From JAAYTD01 sp964472015 (GTDB taxonomy: Bacteria; Bacteroidota; Ignavibacteria; Kapaibacteriales; UBA2268), in NCBI GenBank assembly GCA_964472015.1, contig CAYYIP010000023.1:1-28343 (forward strand): a stretch of 28,343 nucleotides of DNA, written 5' to 3'. This document shows, one piece after another, positions 26,317-28,343 of the stretch. How positions within the stretch are numbered: the stretch's first letter is position 1; every line of letters starts with the position of its first letter. The notes below the pieces were generated by a model. That model ran no database searches. It was not told the origin of the DNA and was given only the letters and a program-made list of their open reading frames with translations. The position numbers and the translations under genes were made by a program.

Positions 26317-28167
26317 TTAATATACAATTTTTATATTATCTTTATAATGTTGTAAAGTACAGTTGATACTTGCTGTCCAACCATCTATAAAAACTTTATT
26401 GCTAGATTTTATTACATCAGATAAAGAATCACTATTAATTTTATCACAATTTGTTATATAATAATTTTTATCTATTTTATAAATGCAGTCTTTTATAACT
26501 TCTTCGGGAACTTGTGTAGGTTCATCTATTCCAACAGTAAATATCATATTATAAATACGACTTAAAGCATCTAAGTTTTTATTTTGGATTTCAACATTAT
26601 AATCTTTAACTTCTAATTTAGGTGCGTCTACACTATCAAATACTTTAAATCCAATATCGGGAACTTGCTTTTTATCTTCCTCAAACATCCCGTTTTTGCT
26701 GTTTGTTTCTTCTGTTTCTTTTACTATTTTTTCTCCCGCACGTCTTAAGCGTTCTATGGTTATGCTTGAAATTACAGTATCCAAATTATTTTCTATACAA
26801 AATTTATAAGCAGGTTTGTCTTTTTTTATAGGTTCATCAATTTGACAAAGAATATATTTTCTGTTTCCGCCGTCTTCTTTGTTTAGTTCCATTACTGCGT
26901 GTCCTGTGGTGCCACTGCCTGCGAAGAAGTCTAGGATGATATGATTTGAATTTATATTTGCTATTTGTGCTAAATATTTAATTAATTTTGTTCCTTTCGG
27001 ATTATCAAATGTTCCTTTCTCTACTAATCCTGCTAATTCTTCATTATTGCCGTGCGTGTGTCCTGCTCTATCATAATACATAATTGAACCAACTACGACA
27101 CCTTTTTCGCTTACTTCAGATAAATATGTTTTTCTGTCAACTCCTCCATTCTTATTAAAATACAACGCACCTTCCTTATATAATTCTAACAATCTGTCTT
27201 TATTATAACGAGGATAGCGTCCCTGCGGACAAGTCCATGTTATACCATTATCAAAAGTTATTTCATACTTAGATTTTTCTGTCCCACTTTTTGCGTGTAA
27301 TGGTGTAGCCTTCCATGCTCCTTTGGGATCATTATCAGGGTTTTTATAACTTTTATTTTGTTCTTCAGTTCTGTTTAATCTTCCTATTGAAAAATCGTTT
27401 ATATTTTTTGCATAACATAATACATATTCATGTTGTCCTGAAACCCATTTTGCGTCATTAGAAACAGTATATTTACTTTCCCAAATTAAATTCGCTACAA
27501 AATTCTCTTCTCCAAACACATCATCGCAAAGCAATTTCAGATTAGCCTGTTCGTTGTCATCAATACTAATAAAAATTACACCGTCCTCACTTAATAAATC
27601 TCTTGCTAATAATAAACGAGGATACATAAAAGATAACCATCCATTATGGTTTTTCTTGCTCTTAAAACTAAATTCCATACGTGCAAAATCATATTCAGAA
27701 AGACTATCAGCTATACCGAGAACTTCGGTTTCTTCTTTATTGAATTTGTCAGGATAAATAAATTCATCGTTAGCCGTGTTATAAGGCGGATCTATATAAA
27801 TACACTTGATTTTACCGCGATAGTGATTTTTAAGAATTTTCAAAATATCTAAATTATCACCTATAAGCACCAAGTTTTGTGTGGTGTCAATATCCTTGCT
27901 CAAGGCAGTATTGAACTGCAATTCCTTTTCTGTCTTTTGAGCATATTTTGCGCGAGCAAAGTTTCTGCCTACGAAGTTTAAACCGTAGCCGTTTACTTTT
28001 TCGTCAACGGGCAACCCTGCAATAGCTTTGAGCTCCGTGAGGTCAATTTCGTTGTCTTTGATAATACTAGGATAGTTCTCTTTAAGAAAACTTAACAATT
28101 TATTTTCTTTATTGTTTTCTGCTTCTATTACAGAGAAGCCTGCTTTTATAAAATCTTGTTTGTTCAT
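26317..28167 (-). CDS. Beta-class (type III Mod-like) DNA methyltransferase, full-length copy
   Basis: A 616-residue predicted N6-adenine DNA methyltransferase. DPPYNT (126-131) precedes DFFAGSGTTGHAV (around 413-425), the beta-class order found in type III Mod subunits. The intervening 225-405 region is the likely target-recognition domain and differs strongly from that of the neighbouring copy. The parts on both sides are nearly identical between the copies, for example RMEFSFKSKKNHNGWLSFMY and SSITIERLRRAGEK. In type III systems a Res helicase-nuclease gene follows mod. Here a palindromic repeat array and a GxxExxY gene follow, so this is an orphan Mod or part of another kind of system. 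The ATG is 28 bases from repeat R6, and the stop is 2 bases from R5. Confidence 0.92.
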   Translation of the reverse strand: MNKQDFIKAGFSVIEAENNKENKLLSFLKENYPSIIKDNEIDLTELKAIAGLPVDEKVNGYGLNFVGRNFARAKYAQKTEKELQFNTALSKDIDTTQNLVLIGDNLDILKILKNHYRGKIKCIYIDPPYNTANDEFIYPDKFNKEETEVLGIADSLSEYDFARMEFSFKSKKNHNGWLSFMYPRLLLARDLLSEDGVIFISIDDNEQANLKLLCDDVFGEENFVANLIWESKYTVSNDAKWVSGQHEYVLCYAKNINDFSIGRLNRTEEQNKSYKNPDNDPKGAWKATPLHAKSGTEKSKYEITFDNGITWTCPQGRYPRYNKDRLLELYKEGALYFNKNGGVDRKTYLSEVSEKGVVVGSIMYYDRAGHTHGNNEELAGLVEKGTFDNPKGTKLIKYLAQIANINSNHIILDFFAGSGTTGHAVMELNKEDGGNRKYILCQIDEPIKKDKPAYKFCIENNLDTVISSITIERLRRAGEKIVKETEETNSKNGMFEEDKKQVPDIGFKVFDSVDAPKLEVKDYNVEIQNKNLDALSRIYNMIFTVGIDEPTQVPEEVIKDCIYKIDKNYYITNCDKINSDSLSDVIKSSNKVFIDGWTASINCTLQHYKDNIKIVY

Positions 28168-28195
28168 TGTTTTAATTTATTAATGTTTGTAAATA

Positions 28196-28290
28196 GTCTG
28201 AACTAGGATTTTAACAAGATTGACAAGATTACCAAGATTAGTTGAATCTTGAAAAAATCTTGAAAATCTTAATAAAATCATGGTTCAGAC
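28196..28290. repeat. Palindromic repeat R6 (95 bp)
   Basis: Same unit as R1-R5 with the AGTTG loop and ends GTCTGAAC / GTTCAGAC. It lies between the full-length methyltransferase and the second GxxExxY gene. The 21 or so bases between the repeat and the methyltransferase leader are the same as beside R1. Confidence 0.93.
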
Positions 28291-28343
28291 TTCATTAATT
28301 CTTTTATTAAATAATCTTTTGTATTGTAAACTATTAGAACCAA
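28285..28343 (-). CDS. Second GxxExxY gene, C-terminal end only (cut by right edge)
   Basis: The last 18 codons of a gene whose DNA is nearly identical to the end of the GxxExxY gene at 25483 (…LQYKRLFNKRINEV). The stop codon TGA again comes from the edge of a palindromic repeat (GTC TGA in R6). It shows that the GxxExxY-repeat-methyltransferase arrangement is duplicated and continues beyond the window. Confidence 0.85.
   Translation of the reverse strand, partial: GSNSLQYKRLFNKRINEV

Noticed and set aside
26074..26355. Open frames crossing the 100-N gap on both strands
   Set aside because: They exist only because N codons are read through. The real bases are repeat DNA.
23852..28167. Complete type III restriction-modification system
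   Set aside because: Only Mod-like genes are present. No helicase/nuclease Res gene occurs in the window.
25294..28290. True integron attC sites
   Set aside because: The ends read GTCTGAAC/GTTCAGAC and do not fit the RYYYAAC/GTTRRRY cores. No integron integrase is visible. Only the general layout is similar.

Overview
The window is a very AT-rich bacterial scaffold segment. The pattern fits the Bacteroidota/FCB group, possibly a Kapabacteria- or Ignavibacteria-like lineage. The signs are a split ATP synthase operon, a long FCB-style N-terminal extension on ATP synthase subunit a, and promoter-like sites of the Bacteroidota type (TTTG, 19 bases, then TAnnTTTG, clearest before pepT). The GAF/GGDEF-like protein is less typical of gut Bacteroidia, so the placement within FCB is open.

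Left part (1-8900). The first bases hold the 5' end of a type I restriction-modification methyltransferase (hsdM), running off the left edge. Next come an Atg22/UMF1-like MFS transporter and, all on the minus strand, an ATP synthase operon: atpZ-like, a small AtpI-like membrane protein, then a, c, b, delta and alpha. Subunits gamma, beta and epsilon are absent. The c-b gap contains two stem-loops and the operon ends in a hairpin. A CPBP intramembrane protease and acpS follow.

Middle part (9100-23640). On the plus strand lie a tyrosine phenol-lyase with its own terminator, then pepT, an S41 C-terminal processing protease, and an mlaF-mlaD lipid-transport pair without mlaE. On the minus strand lie a membrane GAF-GAF-degenerate-GGDEF protein, a family 2 glycosyltransferase, mutS2, an unknown lipoprotein and a MoxR-type AAA+ ATPase.

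Right part (23770-28343). This is the unusual region. Two related beta-class (type III Mod-like) DNA methyltransferase genes alternate with small GxxExxY genes (PD-(D/E)xK fold; one complete, one cut by the right edge). All are on the minus strand. They are separated by at least six copies of a 92-95 bp imperfect palindrome built from 9-bp sub-repeats. Each gene occupies the space between two repeats, with its start 24-38 bases from one repeat and its stop inside or within about 2 bases of the next. This looks like an array of one-gene cassettes. A 100-N assembly gap falls exactly inside one repeat, so the true array may be longer. The methyltransferases share near-identical flanks but have different central (target-recognition) regions. 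The one at the array edge has lost its N-terminus and has a nonsense codon followed by a decaying tail. No type III Res gene is visible.
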